A stretch of 64,000 bases of DNA, from contig NZ_LIOL01000001.1 of NCBI RefSeq assembly GCF_001418005.1, positions 310,001 through 374,000 on the forward strand, in the 5' to 3' direction. Below the pieces are notes generated by a model. That model saw only the letters and a list, made by a program, of their open reading frames with translations, made no database searches and was not told the origin of the DNA. This DNA is from Chelatococcus sambhunathii (GTDB lineage: Bacteria; Pseudomonadota; Alphaproteobacteria; Rhizobiales; Beijerinckiaceae). The translations under genes and the position numbers were made by a program. Below, one piece after another: positions 22,950-33,310 of this stretch (within the stretch, counting starts at the first letter, position 1; the number at the start of each line of letters is the position of its first letter).

Positions 22950-23191
22950 CGATCATCAATCTCCTGCCCCACGGCCGCGTCTTTGTGCACCGGTCCTGTC
23001 GCAGGGGCAACGGGAAGGCCGGCAGCGGACGGATCGCACAGCGCCATTGTCCAGGAGCAGCTTCGTTTCCCGGGCGGATGCAGCGAAGCGGAACGCAGCC
23101 CGGAAACGAGCGGCGGCAACAAGCCGAAGGCTCCATACGAGGCGCCTGCCTCCGCTCGCCGCACGATCCCTCTTCCGCCAGGCGCAGACTC

Positions 23192-23206
23192 GTACCATAT
23201 TCGTTC
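23192..23206 (+). promoter_or_regulatory. LexA (SOS) box of uvrB
   Basis: GTAC-N7-GTTC (23192-23195 and 23203-23206) matches the alphaproteobacterial LexA operator GTTC-N7-GTTC at all but one base. It ends 2 bp before the uvrB ATG. uvrB is a standard SOS gene in this class. Confidence 0.65.
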
Positions 23207-23208
23207 TC

Positions 23209-25800
<2,592 letters not shown>

Positions 25801-25952
25801 CCGACCTGCAGCGGCATAGGAACAGGTGACGCCGGCCAGCCAGCCGCCGGGCCTTCCCCGCCCTGCCTTGCCCGAGTCGCGGGTCGGACTTAATCCTGTC
25901 CGCAGCCGTGCTCACGGCCGAGCCTCCACCCATCCTCACCATGGGAGACCTC

Positions 25953-26513
25953 ATGCTGCGTCTCAACGTCATCATTGCCAGCACCCGGCCGGGCCGCATC
26001 GGCCCGTCGGTCGCGAAGTGGTTTCATGGGTTCGCCGTCAAGCAAGGCGCGTTCGACACCCATCTCGTCGATCTCGCCGATTTTCACCTGCCCGTCTACG
26101 ACGAGCCACACCATCCGCGGCTGGGCCAGTACGAGCACGAACATACGAAGCGCTGGAGCGAGAGCGTCACAGCCGCCGATGCCTTCGTTTTCGTCACGCC
26201 AGAGTACAACTACGGCCCGACGCCCGCGCTTCTCAACGCACTCGACTACGTCTACAACGAATGGGGCTACAAGCCCTGCGCCTTCGTGAGCTACGGCGGC
26301 GTCTCCGGCGGCCTGCGCGCGGTGCAGATGACGAAGCTGACCATGTCCGCCATGCGCCTCGTGCCAATTGTCGAGGCCGTCACGGTCCCGATGGTCGCCC
26401 AGCACGTCAAGGACGGCGTTTTCCAGCCCAACGACCTGCACATCAAGAGCGCCGAGGCGCTCCTCGTCGAGTTGAAGCGCTGGGCGGAGGCGCTGAAGCC
26501 GCTGCGCGGCTGA
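25953..26513 (+). CDS. NADPH-dependent FMN reductase (ChrR/YieF-like flavoprotein)
   Basis: This 186-residue flavodoxin-fold protein has the FMN-binding IIASTRPGRIGPSVAKW and the conserved TPEYNYGPTPALLNALDYVYNEW. YGGVSGGLRAVQ is also conserved. Members include azoreductases, quinone reductases and the chromate reductases ChrR/YieF. The ATG at 25953 is preceded by GGAG at 6 bp; ATGs at 25941 and 25908 are possible but less well placed. It converges on the chrA-like gene with 2 bp between the two stop codons. A role in chromate or quinone detoxification is therefore an attractive inference. Confidence 0.9.
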   Translation: MLRLNVIIASTRPGRIGPSVAKWFHGFAVKQGAFDTHLVDLADFHLPVYDEPHHPRLGQYEHEHTKRWSESVTAADAFVFVTPEYNYGPTPALLNALDYVYNEWGYKPCAFVSYGGVSGGLRAVQMTKLTMSAMRLVPIVEAVTVPMVAQHVKDGVFQPNDLHIKSAEALLVELKRWAEALKPLRG

Positions 26514-26515
26514 GC

Positions 26516-27922
26516 TTAAACCCCGAGGCCGGCGAGTTGCAGGACGACGCCGGCGACGGCGCTGAGGCCGAGCACCGTCATCATGCCCCATCGCAGGCGG
26601 AAGACGGCGAGGACGGCAAGGACCGACAGGGCCGCCGCCACAGGCCGGGCGCTCTCGAGCTCCGGCACCGCGAGCTTCATGCCGAAGCGCTCGAACGTGC
26701 CGACCTCGCCGAAGACGACATGCAAGGCGAACCACATGGCGAGATTGAGGATGACACCCACCACGGCGGCCGTGATGGCGGACAGCGCTGCAGCCAGCCC
26801 GCGGTTGTCACGCAACCGTTCCACATAGGGCGCGCCGAGGAAGATCCACAGGAAGCACGGTGAGAAGGTGACCCAGGTCGTCAACAGCCCGCCGAGGATG
26901 CCCGCCGTGAGCGGCGAGAGGGTGCCGGGATCGCGGAAGGCTCCCATGAAACCGACGAACTGGGTGACCATGATCAGCGGCCCTGGCGTCGTCTCGGCCA
27001 TGCCGAGCCCGTCCAGCATCTCGCCGGGCGCCAGCCAGCCGTAGGTGCCGACCGCCTCCTGCGCCACATAGGCGAGCACCGCATAGGCCCCGCCGAAGGT
27101 CACCACGGCCATCTGGCTGAAGAAGACCGCGATGTCGGCAAAGACGTTGCCCGTTCCGAAGGCGGCGAGGAGCGCTGCGGTGGGGGCGAGCCACAGCACG
27201 AGCAGCACGCCCGCGACCGTCAGCGCCCGCGTGCCGCCGGGCCGGGCATGGGCGGGAATGGTCTCGCCGAGCACCGTCCGCGCGTCGTCCACGCCCGCCT
27301 TGGCGGCCGGGCCGTGCCCGCCGCCGGAGAAGGCCGCCACCCGCCTCAGGCCGCCGATGTAGCCGATGAGGCCGGCCGCGGCGATGATGAGCGGGAACGG
27401 CACGGCGAAGACGAAGATGGCGATGAAGGACGCCGCGGCCAGCGACACCATCGTGGCGTTGCGCAGGGCCCGCCGGCCGATGCGCAGCACCGCCTCGAAG
27501 ACGATGGCGAGCACCGCCGCCTTGAGGCCGAAGAACAACCCCTGCACGAAGCCCACATTGCCGTAGAGCGCGTAGATCACGCTCAGCGCCATGATGGCGA
27601 CGAGCCCCGGCAGCACGAAGAGCACGCCGGCGACGATGCCGCCGGCGGTGCGGTGCATCAGCCAGCCGATGTAGACGGCGAGCTGCTGCGCCTCCGGCCC
27701 CGGCAGCAGCATGCAGAAGTTGAGTGCATGCAGGAAACGCTTCTCGCCGAGCCAGCGCTTCTCCTCGACGAGAATGCGGTGCATGACCGCGATCTGCCCC
27801 GCCGGCCCGCCGAAGCTGAGCGCCGCGATTCGCGCCCAGGTGCGCACGCCTTCGGAAAAACTTGGAAAGCGGCCGGCAGGCGCCGCGTCTTCGCCCTGCA
27901 CGGTCCGCAATGTCTCGCTCAT
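26516..27922 (-). CDS. chrA: Chromate efflux transporter ChrA
   Basis: This 468-residue membrane protein is a two-domain (long-chain) CHR-family transporter. The N-terminal half has ALSFGGPAGQIAVMHR and MLLPGPEAQQLAVYIGWLMHRTAGGI. The C-terminal half repeats the pattern as VTFGGAYAVLAYVAQEA and LGMAETTPGPLIMVTQFVGFMGA. CHR proteins export chromate by proton-coupled efflux. The start overlaps the stop of the upstream rhodanese/ChrB gene by 4 bp (ATGA), so the two are translated together. Confidence 0.95.
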   Translation of the reverse strand: MSETLRTVQGEDAAPAGRFPSFSEGVRTWARIAALSFGGPAGQIAVMHRILVEEKRWLGEKRFLHALNFCMLLPGPEAQQLAVYIGWLMHRTAGGIVAGVLFVLPGLVAIMALSVIYALYGNVGFVQGLFFGLKAAVLAIVFEAVLRIGRRALRNATMVSLAAASFIAIFVFAVPFPLIIAAAGLIGYIGGLRRVAAFSGGGHGPAAKAGVDDARTVLGETIPAHARPGGTRALTVAGVLLVLWLAPTAALLAAFGTGNVFADIAVFFSQMAVVTFGGAYAVLAYVAQEAVGTYGWLAPGEMLDGLGMAETTPGPLIMVTQFVGFMGAFRDPGTLSPLTAGILGGLLTTWVTFSPCFLWIFLGAPYVERLRDNRGLAAALSAITAAVVGVILNLAMWFALHVVFGEVGTFERFGMKLAVPELESARPVAAALSVLAVLAVFRLRWGMMTVLGLSAVAGVVLQLAGLGV

Positions 27923-28743
27923 GGCACGCCTTTTACCTTGTTCGTCGGCCAGTTGTGCGTCTCGTCCGTCGCGTCGCGGCACCAGCGATAGAGTGCATCG
28001 TAGAGGACGAGGCCCGCCTCAAGCTGTTCGTTGTCGTCCGCATACATGCGCGACAGACCGAGAGAGACAGCCAAGAGCCCAGCCGCCTCCGGTGCAAGGT
28101 CGAGGCGAGCCGTGTCGGCGCCACGCACGATGGCGGCCAGATGTGACAGCGGCCCGACGGTGAGACCAAATTCCTCGACCATGACGTCGAAGCTGCACAG
28201 GGGCCCGCGGTGGCTCCAGAACACCTCCTCCACGTCGAAGGGTGTAGCGCCGAAGCGGTCGGCGACGGCCAGCACCTCGGATGGTGGAACGAACAGGAAG
28301 ACGGCGGCGGGATCGACAAAGCGACGGATGAGCCAGGGACAGGCTATGCGGTCGATCTTCGGCCGCGAGCGCGTCACCCATAGCGTGCGGCCCTGCGCGT
28401 CCGCCGTCGGCAGCTTTGCAAACGGCACCATCGGCAGGCCCGCGGCGCTCCAAGCCTGCGTGCCCCCCTCCAGCACCTCGGCGGCGATGCCGGCCTGGCG
28501 CAGCCAGGCTGCCGCGCCGTGGCTGAGCTTCAGCCCCTTCTGGCAGATGACGACGACCTGGCAGCCGATGAACTCCTGCGCCCATCGGGCCACCTCCGTT
28601 CCGGGCCGGCGCGTCGCCCCCGGCACGAGGCGTGGCTCGGCGGCGAAATCCTCGTCGGTGCGCACGTCGACGAGGACCGGGCACTTCGGCGTGCCCACGA
28701 GACGGAAGAGCTTGTCCGGAGAAATAGCATTGAACGACGGCAT
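27919..28743 (-). CDS. Rhodanese-ChrB fusion, chromate-resistance regulator/sulfurtransferase
   Basis: This 274-residue protein has two domains. Residues about 1-105 are a rhodanese (VLVDVRTDEDFAAEPRLVPGA), with the active cysteine in VVVICQKGLKLSHG. Residues about 112-274 match the C-terminal domain of ChrB-type chromate resistance proteins (TLWVTRSRPKIDRIACPWLIRRFVDPAAVFLFVP, GATPFDVEEVFWSHRG). In other bacteria ChrB proteins sense or help detoxify chromate. The rhodanese version is usually annotated sulfurtransferase/chromate resistance protein. It is coupled to chrA by a 4-bp overlap, and its molecular activity is not established. Confidence 0.9.
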   Translation of the reverse strand: MPSFNAISPDKLFRLVGTPKCPVLVDVRTDEDFAAEPRLVPGATRRPGTEVARWAQEFIGCQVVVICQKGLKLSHGAAAWLRQAGIAAEVLEGGTQAWSAAGLPMVPFAKLPTADAQGRTLWVTRSRPKIDRIACPWLIRRFVDPAAVFLFVPPSEVLAVADRFGATPFDVEEVFWSHRGPLCSFDVMVEEFGLTVGPLSHLAAIVRGADTARLDLAPEAAGLLAVSLGLSRMYADDNEQLEAGLVLYDALYRWCRDATDETHNWPTNKVKGVP

Positions 28744-29006
28744 GACAGCGTCCCTTCTCGATCAGGAGGAGCGGAACGCGATGCTTCGGCCTGTCGCCTC
28801 GTGAGGGGATCGCAGAACCCCCATGCCCAGATGAGGCGACATGATCCGCGACTTGTCAATGTCGCCGGCGCATGCCGTCACATCTGCGTGATGAGACGGC
28901 CGGACTGTCGCGGCGAGGGCACGCACGGCATCGTTGCTGGATGACGCCGTTCAGAATGCGCCCATCTTCACGCGGGGGACGGAACAGCGCCCCCTGGGAG
29001 ATCCCG

Positions 29007-29283
29007 ATGCCGCAGCGAAACCTGTTCGCCGCGTCCGTGCTCGTTCTGGTCGCGGCAGTTCCCGCCTTCGCCCGGCAGAGCCCTGTTCCTGCCCGCAGCC
29101 TCACCTGCGCCGAGCTGCAGGCGCTGGTGCAGCGTCAAGGGCCGCGTCGGGATTTCGACCGCACCCTCCGTGTTCGGCACCTACGCCAACAATTGCGCGC
29201 CCCGCGACATCCCGAGCCCCGCCTACGTGCCGGCGCGCGACAATCCCCAATGCCTGATCGGCTACAGCGGCCGCAGCAAGTAG
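29007..29283 (+). pseudogene. Small secreted protein gene broken by a one-base insertion
   Basis: From the ATG at 29007 (GGGAG upstream) the frame encodes a signal peptide (LFAASVLVLVAAVPAFA) then SPVPARSLTCAELQALVQRQG. An extra G in the GGG near 29139-29141 then shifts the frame. Removing one base restores RVGISTAPSVFGTYANNCAPRD...NPQCLIGYSGRSK and a stop at 29281-29283, giving 91 residues. The restored protein aligns end to end with the intact neighbour at 29445-29714. The unrestored frame instead runs on into that neighbour. It is either a true pseudogene or a sequencing error at a short G run. Confidence 0.8.
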
Positions 29284-29444
29284 CGTCGCGGGCTCCCCCA
29301 CATTCACCTGCAGCTTCAGAAGCATTCGACCGGCGCAGCCCGCCATGCGGGGCGGGCATGGCTTGCGGTCGTGACGTCGCAGCCGCGACACCCCATGTGA
29401 GGCGGGGCACCGAGGCACCTGAGAAACGCCAAGGAGACGGCGCA

Positions 29445-29714
29445 ATGAACTTGCGTAACGTATTGATTGCTTCGGTCCTTCTCGCGGGCGCCGCGACGCC
29501 CGCCCTTGCCCAGCAGACCCCGGTCCCCGCCCAGGCGCACAGCTGCGCCGAGTTGCAGGAGATGGTGCAACGGCAGGGACGCGTCATGATCTCGCGCGGC
29601 CCCCACCTGTTCAGCACCTACGTCAACAACTGCTCTGCGCGCGACTTCCCGGTACCGGAGTACCTCCCGACCAGGGACAACGCCCAGTGCTTCGTGGGCT
29701 ACAGCTGCCGCTGA
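29445..29714 (+). CDS. Small secreted cysteine-containing protein, intact paralogue
   Basis: This 89-residue protein has a signal peptide (VLIASVLLAGAATPALAQQ, cleavage near residue 20) and a short mature domain. The mature part has HSCAELQEMVQRQGRVMI, YVNNCSARDFPVPEYLPTRD and AQCFVGYSC. Cysteines at matching places in both paralogues suggest disulfides in the periplasm. AAGGAG lies 8 bp before the ATG. The family is a small hypothetical protein of Hyphomicrobiales as far as I can tell; function unknown. It is the second member of a tandem pair and ends 3 bp from the convergent transglycosylase gene. Confidence 0.85.
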   Translation: MNLRNVLIASVLLAGAATPALAQQTPVPAQAHSCAELQEMVQRQGRVMISRGPHLFSTYVNNCSARDFPVPEYLPTRDNAQCFVGYSCR

Positions 29715-29717
29715 TGG

Positions 29718-30950
29718 TCAGCCGCCCCCGAGGCGGGCGATGAGTTCGGCGGTGGGGAAGGAATCGGCCGGCAGGCCGAGCTCCATCTGGGCCTTCTTCA
29801 CCGCCGCGCGTGTCGCCGCGCCGAGCTTGCCGTCGATCGGTCCCGGATCGTAGCCGCGCTGCGCCAGCAGGCGCTGCAGCCGCGCGATCTCTTTGGCACC
29901 GAGCATGGCCACCTCGCCGTTGCCACGCGCTACCGCCGGCGCGCCGGCGAGCCGCGCGGCGAAATAGGCAGCCGTCGTCGCATAGACGAAGGACTGATTC
30001 CATCGCAGGAATACGCCGAAATTGTCGTAGGCGAGAAAGGCCGGGCCGTTGCGGCCCATGGGCAGCAGCAGCGAGGCGTTGCCCGGCGGCAGCGCGCCCG
30101 CCCGCGGCGTCACGCCCCAGTTCGCCCATTGCGAGGTCGAATGGCGGATCTCGAGATCTGCCTCATGCCAGGGCAGGCTCGCCGGCACCCGCACCTCGAC
30201 GAGCCACGGTTCGCCGCGCCGCCAGCCGAGGCTGCTCATGAAATTGGCGGCCGAGGCGAGCGCGTCCGGCGTCGAGCGCAGCAGGTCCACGCGCCCGTCG
30301 CCATCCGCATCGACGCCGTACTTGTAGTAGAAGGACGGCATGAACTGCATCTGGCCGAGCTCGCCGGCCCAGGCTCCGCGCATCTCCGACGGCCGCAGGT
30401 CGCCCCGTGCCACGATGCGCAGCGCATCCATCAATTCGCCACGGAAGAGTTCGGGCCGCCGGCAATCGTAGGCAAGCGTCGCCAGCGCCTTCAGCGTCGG
30501 ATACTTGCCCATGTTGGCGCCGAAATCGGTCTCCAGCCCCCAGAAGGCGACGATCGGCTCCGCCGGTACGCCATACTGACGCTCGATGGCGGAGAACAGG
30601 CCGGCTTGCTGGCGGATGCGGCTGGCGCCCGTCTTCAGGCGGTAATCGGCCACCATGCGCCCGGCGAACTGCAGGAAGCTCTGCTGGAAGACGCCCTGCC
30701 CCCGATCGCGCGAGATGATCGCCCGGTCGTAGGAGACGTCGTCAAGGCTGGCCGCCACCACCTCCGCCGGAATGCCCTGGGCCACCGCCTGCTGGCGGAA
30801 TGCCGCGAGCCAGGTGGCAAAGCCGCTGCCGTCCCGTCCGCAACTCTGCGCCTGCGCGGGTATGGCGCCCAGCGCAAGGCCAAGCACCGAAACGACGGCG
30901 ATGGCGGCCGCCTGCATCTGTCGCGGGACACACCGGAATGCCTGTGGCAT
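29718..30950 (-). CDS. Lytic murein transglycosylase (MltB family) with peptidoglycan-binding domain
   Basis: This 410-residue protein has a signal peptide (AAAIAVVSVLGLALGAIPAQAQ, end near residue 35) and an MltB-type catalytic domain (about 40-335). The catalytic glutamate lies in VAFWGLETDFGANMG; GELGQMQFMPS and VDADGDGRVDLLRS are also typical. A C-terminal PG_binding_1 domain (about 350-410: EIARLQRLLAQRGYDPGPIDGKLG) anchors it to the wall. It cleaves glycan strands to 1,6-anhydro-muropeptides during wall turnover. GGGAG precedes the ATG at 30950. Confidence 0.94.
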   Translation of the reverse strand: MPQAFRCVPRQMQAAAIAVVSVLGLALGAIPAQAQSCGRDGSGFATWLAAFRQQAVAQGIPAEVVAASLDDVSYDRAIISRDRGQGVFQQSFLQFAGRMVADYRLKTGASRIRQQAGLFSAIERQYGVPAEPIVAFWGLETDFGANMGKYPTLKALATLAYDCRRPELFRGELMDALRIVARGDLRPSEMRGAWAGELGQMQFMPSFYYKYGVDADGDGRVDLLRSTPDALASAANFMSSLGWRRGEPWLVEVRVPASLPWHEADLEIRHSTSQWANWGVTPRAGALPPGNASLLLPMGRNGPAFLAYDNFGVFLRWNQSFVYATTAAYFAARLAGAPAVARGNGEVAMLGAKEIARLQRLLAQRGYDPGPIDGKLGAATRAAVKKAQMELGLPADSFPTAELIARLGGG

Positions 30951-31032
30951 CGCTCCCCTCCTTCTCGGCGAAGGCGATGCTACGGCCACAGGCGACCGGC
31001 GCCAAGGCGCCGGTCGGTTCGCGGCGGTGCGC

Positions 31033-32019
31033 TCAGGCCTGCTGGATGGCGGACAGCAGCCACGGACCGCCGCGGCTGCGCCGGAAGGTCCACAGTTCCG
31101 TCGCCTCCACGGGCTCGCTCGTGCTGCCCTCGACGACGGCACCGGTCGTGCGATCCGCCTTGTAGTCGATCAGCGAGAAGCGCATGGCGACGGTTGCGTA
31201 GTCGTCCGACCCCTCGCGCCAGGCCTCCGCCAGATCACCCTGCAGGAGCTTGGTGTCAGCAAGGCGGTTGACGATACCGGCTCTGGCATTGTCAGCAAGG
31301 TCCTCGGCAAGGAAGGAGACCATTTCCGGCGTGGTCAGGCGCCGGAGCGCCGCGAGGTCCTCATCCGAAAAAGCCTTCTGGACATCGTGCAGGGCTTGCT
31401 CGAAGGCGTCGAAGTCCTCCGCGCCAAGGGCGAGAGAGCCGTCCCCTCCACCGGCGGCCATGCTGGCGCCGGTCATGCCCCCGGCCTGCCCACCGCCAAG
31501 GCCGGAAAGACCTGGCAACGACGAGCGGGCGGCACCGTTCGCGGGACCGGCGCCTGCGCCTGCGAAGGCCGGCTGCTGGCGGCGGCGGAAGAACGACAGC
31601 GCGAGCCAGGCGAGGCCGCCGATGAGCGCGATCTGCAGCAGCATGCCGAGGATCGAGCCGAGACCGCCGAGGCCGCCGAAGAAGCCCGCACCGAAGAGCG
31701 CACCGAGAAGGCCCGCGCCCAGGAGGCCGGCGAAGAACCCCGTGCCGAAGCGCCGTTGCTGCGCGGCCTGGGCGGCGGCGCCGGGGCGCTGCGCGGCGAC
31801 GCCGGGCGTCGTCTGGCCGGGCTGGGTCATCGACCGCTCGATGGGCTGGGTCGGACGCGGCGCCGTGTTGGTCGGCGGCGGGGCGCTGAAGGTGCGTACG
31901 CCACGGCTGCCGAAGCTGCCTCCCCGCCCCGCCCTGGCCTCGACCAGTTCGACCGTCGCAAAGACGGCCGCCACTGCAATGGCGACAACGCGGGCAAAAC
32001 GCGCGAAAGAAGAAAGCAT
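31033..32019 (-). CDS. Tim44-like domain membrane protein
   Basis: This 328-residue protein has an N-terminal signal or membrane anchor (VVAIAVAAVFATVELVEARAG). A Pro/Gln-rich linker and a strongly hydrophobic Gly/Phe/Leu segment follow (about 95-145, FFAGLLGAGLLGALFGAGFF then GMLLQIALIGGLAWLALSFF). The C-terminal Tim44-like domain (about 190-328) contains FEQALHDVQKAFSDEDLAALRRLTTPEMVSFLAEDL. Mitochondrial Tim44 is an import-motor anchor. The bacterial proteins are of unknown role, and this glycine-rich type is widespread in rhizobia. Confidence 0.92.
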   Translation of the reverse strand: MLSSFARFARVVAIAVAAVFATVELVEARAGRGGSFGSRGVRTFSAPPPTNTAPRPTQPIERSMTQPGQTTPGVAAQRPGAAAQAAQQRRFGTGFFAGLLGAGLLGALFGAGFFGGLGGLGSILGMLLQIALIGGLAWLALSFFRRRQQPAFAGAGAGPANGAARSSLPGLSGLGGGQAGGMTGASMAAGGGDGSLALGAEDFDAFEQALHDVQKAFSDEDLAALRRLTTPEMVSFLAEDLADNARAGIVNRLADTKLLQGDLAEAWREGSDDYATVAMRFSLIDYKADRTTGAVVEGSTSEPVEATELWTFRRSRGGPWLLSAIQQA

Positions 32020-32184
32020 CGTCAGGATGGCCTCCCGTTCATCATGGTGCCCGCAATATAGGCACGGCCTGCCGGGGCCAACAGGTCCGGCGGTATTATT
32101 TCGGCGCGTGGGAGCGGTGGACATCTTGACCCGGGGGCGGGTCGGCGCGACGCTCGATGCCGGGCTGCAAGGCGAGAGAGCGCC

Positions 32185-32556
32185 ATGGCTCTGTGCTCCG
32201 TCGGCCATCTGGGACAGGCACCCGGCACGGGGGGCCCGCCAAGGGCGGGCCTGTGCCGCCTCGGCCGCCACTTTGTCTGCAGCCTGATCCTCGGTTGTAT
32301 CGTGCTTCCGGCGCCTCTCGCCGGGGCGCAGGACATGTCGAGACCGCCCGCGCACGGGGCCGCCGGCCATTCGGCCGCCCCTGGAGCGGCGGCTCCTCTG
32401 CCGCTTCCTTGCACCTGCCGGGCCAAGGGGCGCGACTACGAACTCGGCGAGGTCGTCTGCCTGCCCACCAGCGCCGGCCCGCGCCTTGCCACCTGCGGCA
32501 TGGAACTAAACAACACCTCCTGGCACGTGACGAGCGAGCCCTGTCCCGACAGCTGA
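32185..32556 (+). CDS. Small secreted cysteine-rich protein
   Basis: This 123-residue protein has a hydrophobic signal (FVCSLILGCIVLPAPLAGAQ, about residues 30-49) and an Ala/Pro-rich linker. A compact 50-residue C-terminal domain has cysteines in the pattern PCTCRAKGRDY, GEVVCLP, RLATCGMELNNTSW and EPCPD. The C-x-C-R...G...C...C-x-M-x-L-N-N-T-S-W pattern recurs in small exported proteins of rhizobia and brucellae as I remember them. Even cysteine spacing suggests disulfides. Function unknown. The start at 32185 is tentative, because the leader is longer than usual. Confidence 0.7.
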   Translation: MALCSVGHLGQAPGTGGPPRAGLCRLGRHFVCSLILGCIVLPAPLAGAQDMSRPPAHGAAGHSAAPGAAAPLPLPCTCRAKGRDYELGEVVCLPTSAGPRLATCGMELNNTSWHVTSEPCPDS

Positions 32557-32623
32557 AACGGCCGAACATCCGAAATGGCGCGCTGCGTCTCCCTGGCGGC
32601 GACCGGATTATGAACCGGAAAGA

Positions 32624-32693
32624 GGTCGCCGTCCGGGAGGCGGCGACCGGATCCCCCAAGTGAAAGGGTCGCCGTCGGGAGACGGCGACCCTT
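32624..32693. terminator. Pair of similar strong hairpins, possible tandem terminator
   Basis: Hairpin 1 (32624-32648) pairs GGTCGCC with GGCGACC. Hairpin 2 (32664-32693) is a perfect 13-bp stem AAGGGTCGCCGTC/GACGGCGACCCTT with a GGGA loop. They share the arm GGTCGCCGTC, and a GGCGGCGACCGGAT repeat lies at 32595 and 32639. They lie past the + strand small secreted gene and beyond the end of the - strand 29-residue gene. No long T-run follows, so the terminator function is tentative. Confidence 0.5.
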
Positions 32694-32853
32694 GGGCTTG
32701 GCTGGGGCTTGATTGCACGCACCGCCCGAAAGGGAACGGTCACGAGGCTTTTCGAAGAAGGAAGATCCCTCGCACCTGGATCTCCGTTCTCGATGGCTTG
32801 TCTTGAACGCTAGGCAACGGGAACACTATCGACAAAGGCGGCGAAGCCGCCGG

Positions 32854-32943
32854 TCAGAAAGCCCCGATGATGATGGCGCCGACAAACAGGAAGGCGGCGC
32901 TCATCGCCACAATGTTCAAACGTGACAGCAGCGTCAGGCCCAT
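32854..32943 (-). CDS. 29-residue single-pass membrane miniprotein
   Basis: The protein reads MGLTLLSRLNIVAMSAAFLFVGAIIIGAF: a short basic N-terminus and one hydrophobic helix. A near-perfect Shine-Dalgarno GGAGGT lies 5 bp before the ATG at 32943, the best ribosome site in the area. A GGCGGC/GCCGCC hairpin at 32837-32851 follows the stop codon and could end the transcript on the minus strand (TTTG after it). Such tiny membrane proteins occur in rhizobial genomes but are usually missed. Expression and function are unproven. Confidence 0.65.
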   Translation of the reverse strand: MGLTLLSRLNIVAMSAAFLFVGAIIIGAF

Positions 32944-33310
32944 AGGTGACCTCCATGGGTTTGACCTAGGGGACGGAATCTAGCAGCAACAGGCGGCCTT
33001 GCGAAGCGCCAAATGTTGTGCAACGCGGCATGGCCTCGGTACAACATCCTTTATCGTTCGTTAAATGGTTCATTCCCTTTCGCTTTTCGCCAGCCACAGG
33101 CTGGGGATTACGATACCCCGGGGAAGGCACTCCATCAGCTCGATTCCAGTAATTCTGAAAATAACTTCGAGCAAAGGCAGCAATATTGCTCTGCAAGGCC
33201 GTCATACGAAACGTCGCACGTGCCGGCCAAGGTTTTGTCAACGTTGAAGAAACGTTAGGACTATCCCTGCATCCTCCGGCGCAGAAGGGGGCGCGCGGAG
33301 AGTTGCGTTG
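32944..33310. other. Intergenic region, AT-richer than surroundings, no gene seen
   Basis: This is the spacer between the divergent 29-residue gene and the extensin-like gene. The part 33030-33250 is visibly richer in A and T than the coding DNA (TTTATCGTTCGTTAAATGG, AATTCTGAAAATAACTTCG) and probably holds both promoters. Short open frames there have no ribosome site or recognisable domain. No RNA gene could be supported. Confidence 0.5.

Noticed and set aside
29007-29714. One 236-residue protein spanning both small secreted genes
   Set aside because: The middle is out-of-frame sequence caused by the one-base insertion; signal peptides at both 29007 and 29445 and the paralogy show two genes.
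30993-31017. Strong hairpin CGACCGGCGCC/GGCGCCGGTCG between the Tim44-like and transglycosylase genes
   Set aside because: The stem is good but the loop is very short and no T-run follows on either strand, so I do not call a terminator; it may be a chance GC palindrome.
32713-32925. 70-codon plus-strand frame in the small-gene spacer
   Set aside because: It overlaps the better-supported 29-residue minus-strand gene, lacks a ribosome site and is low-complexity Arg/Ser.
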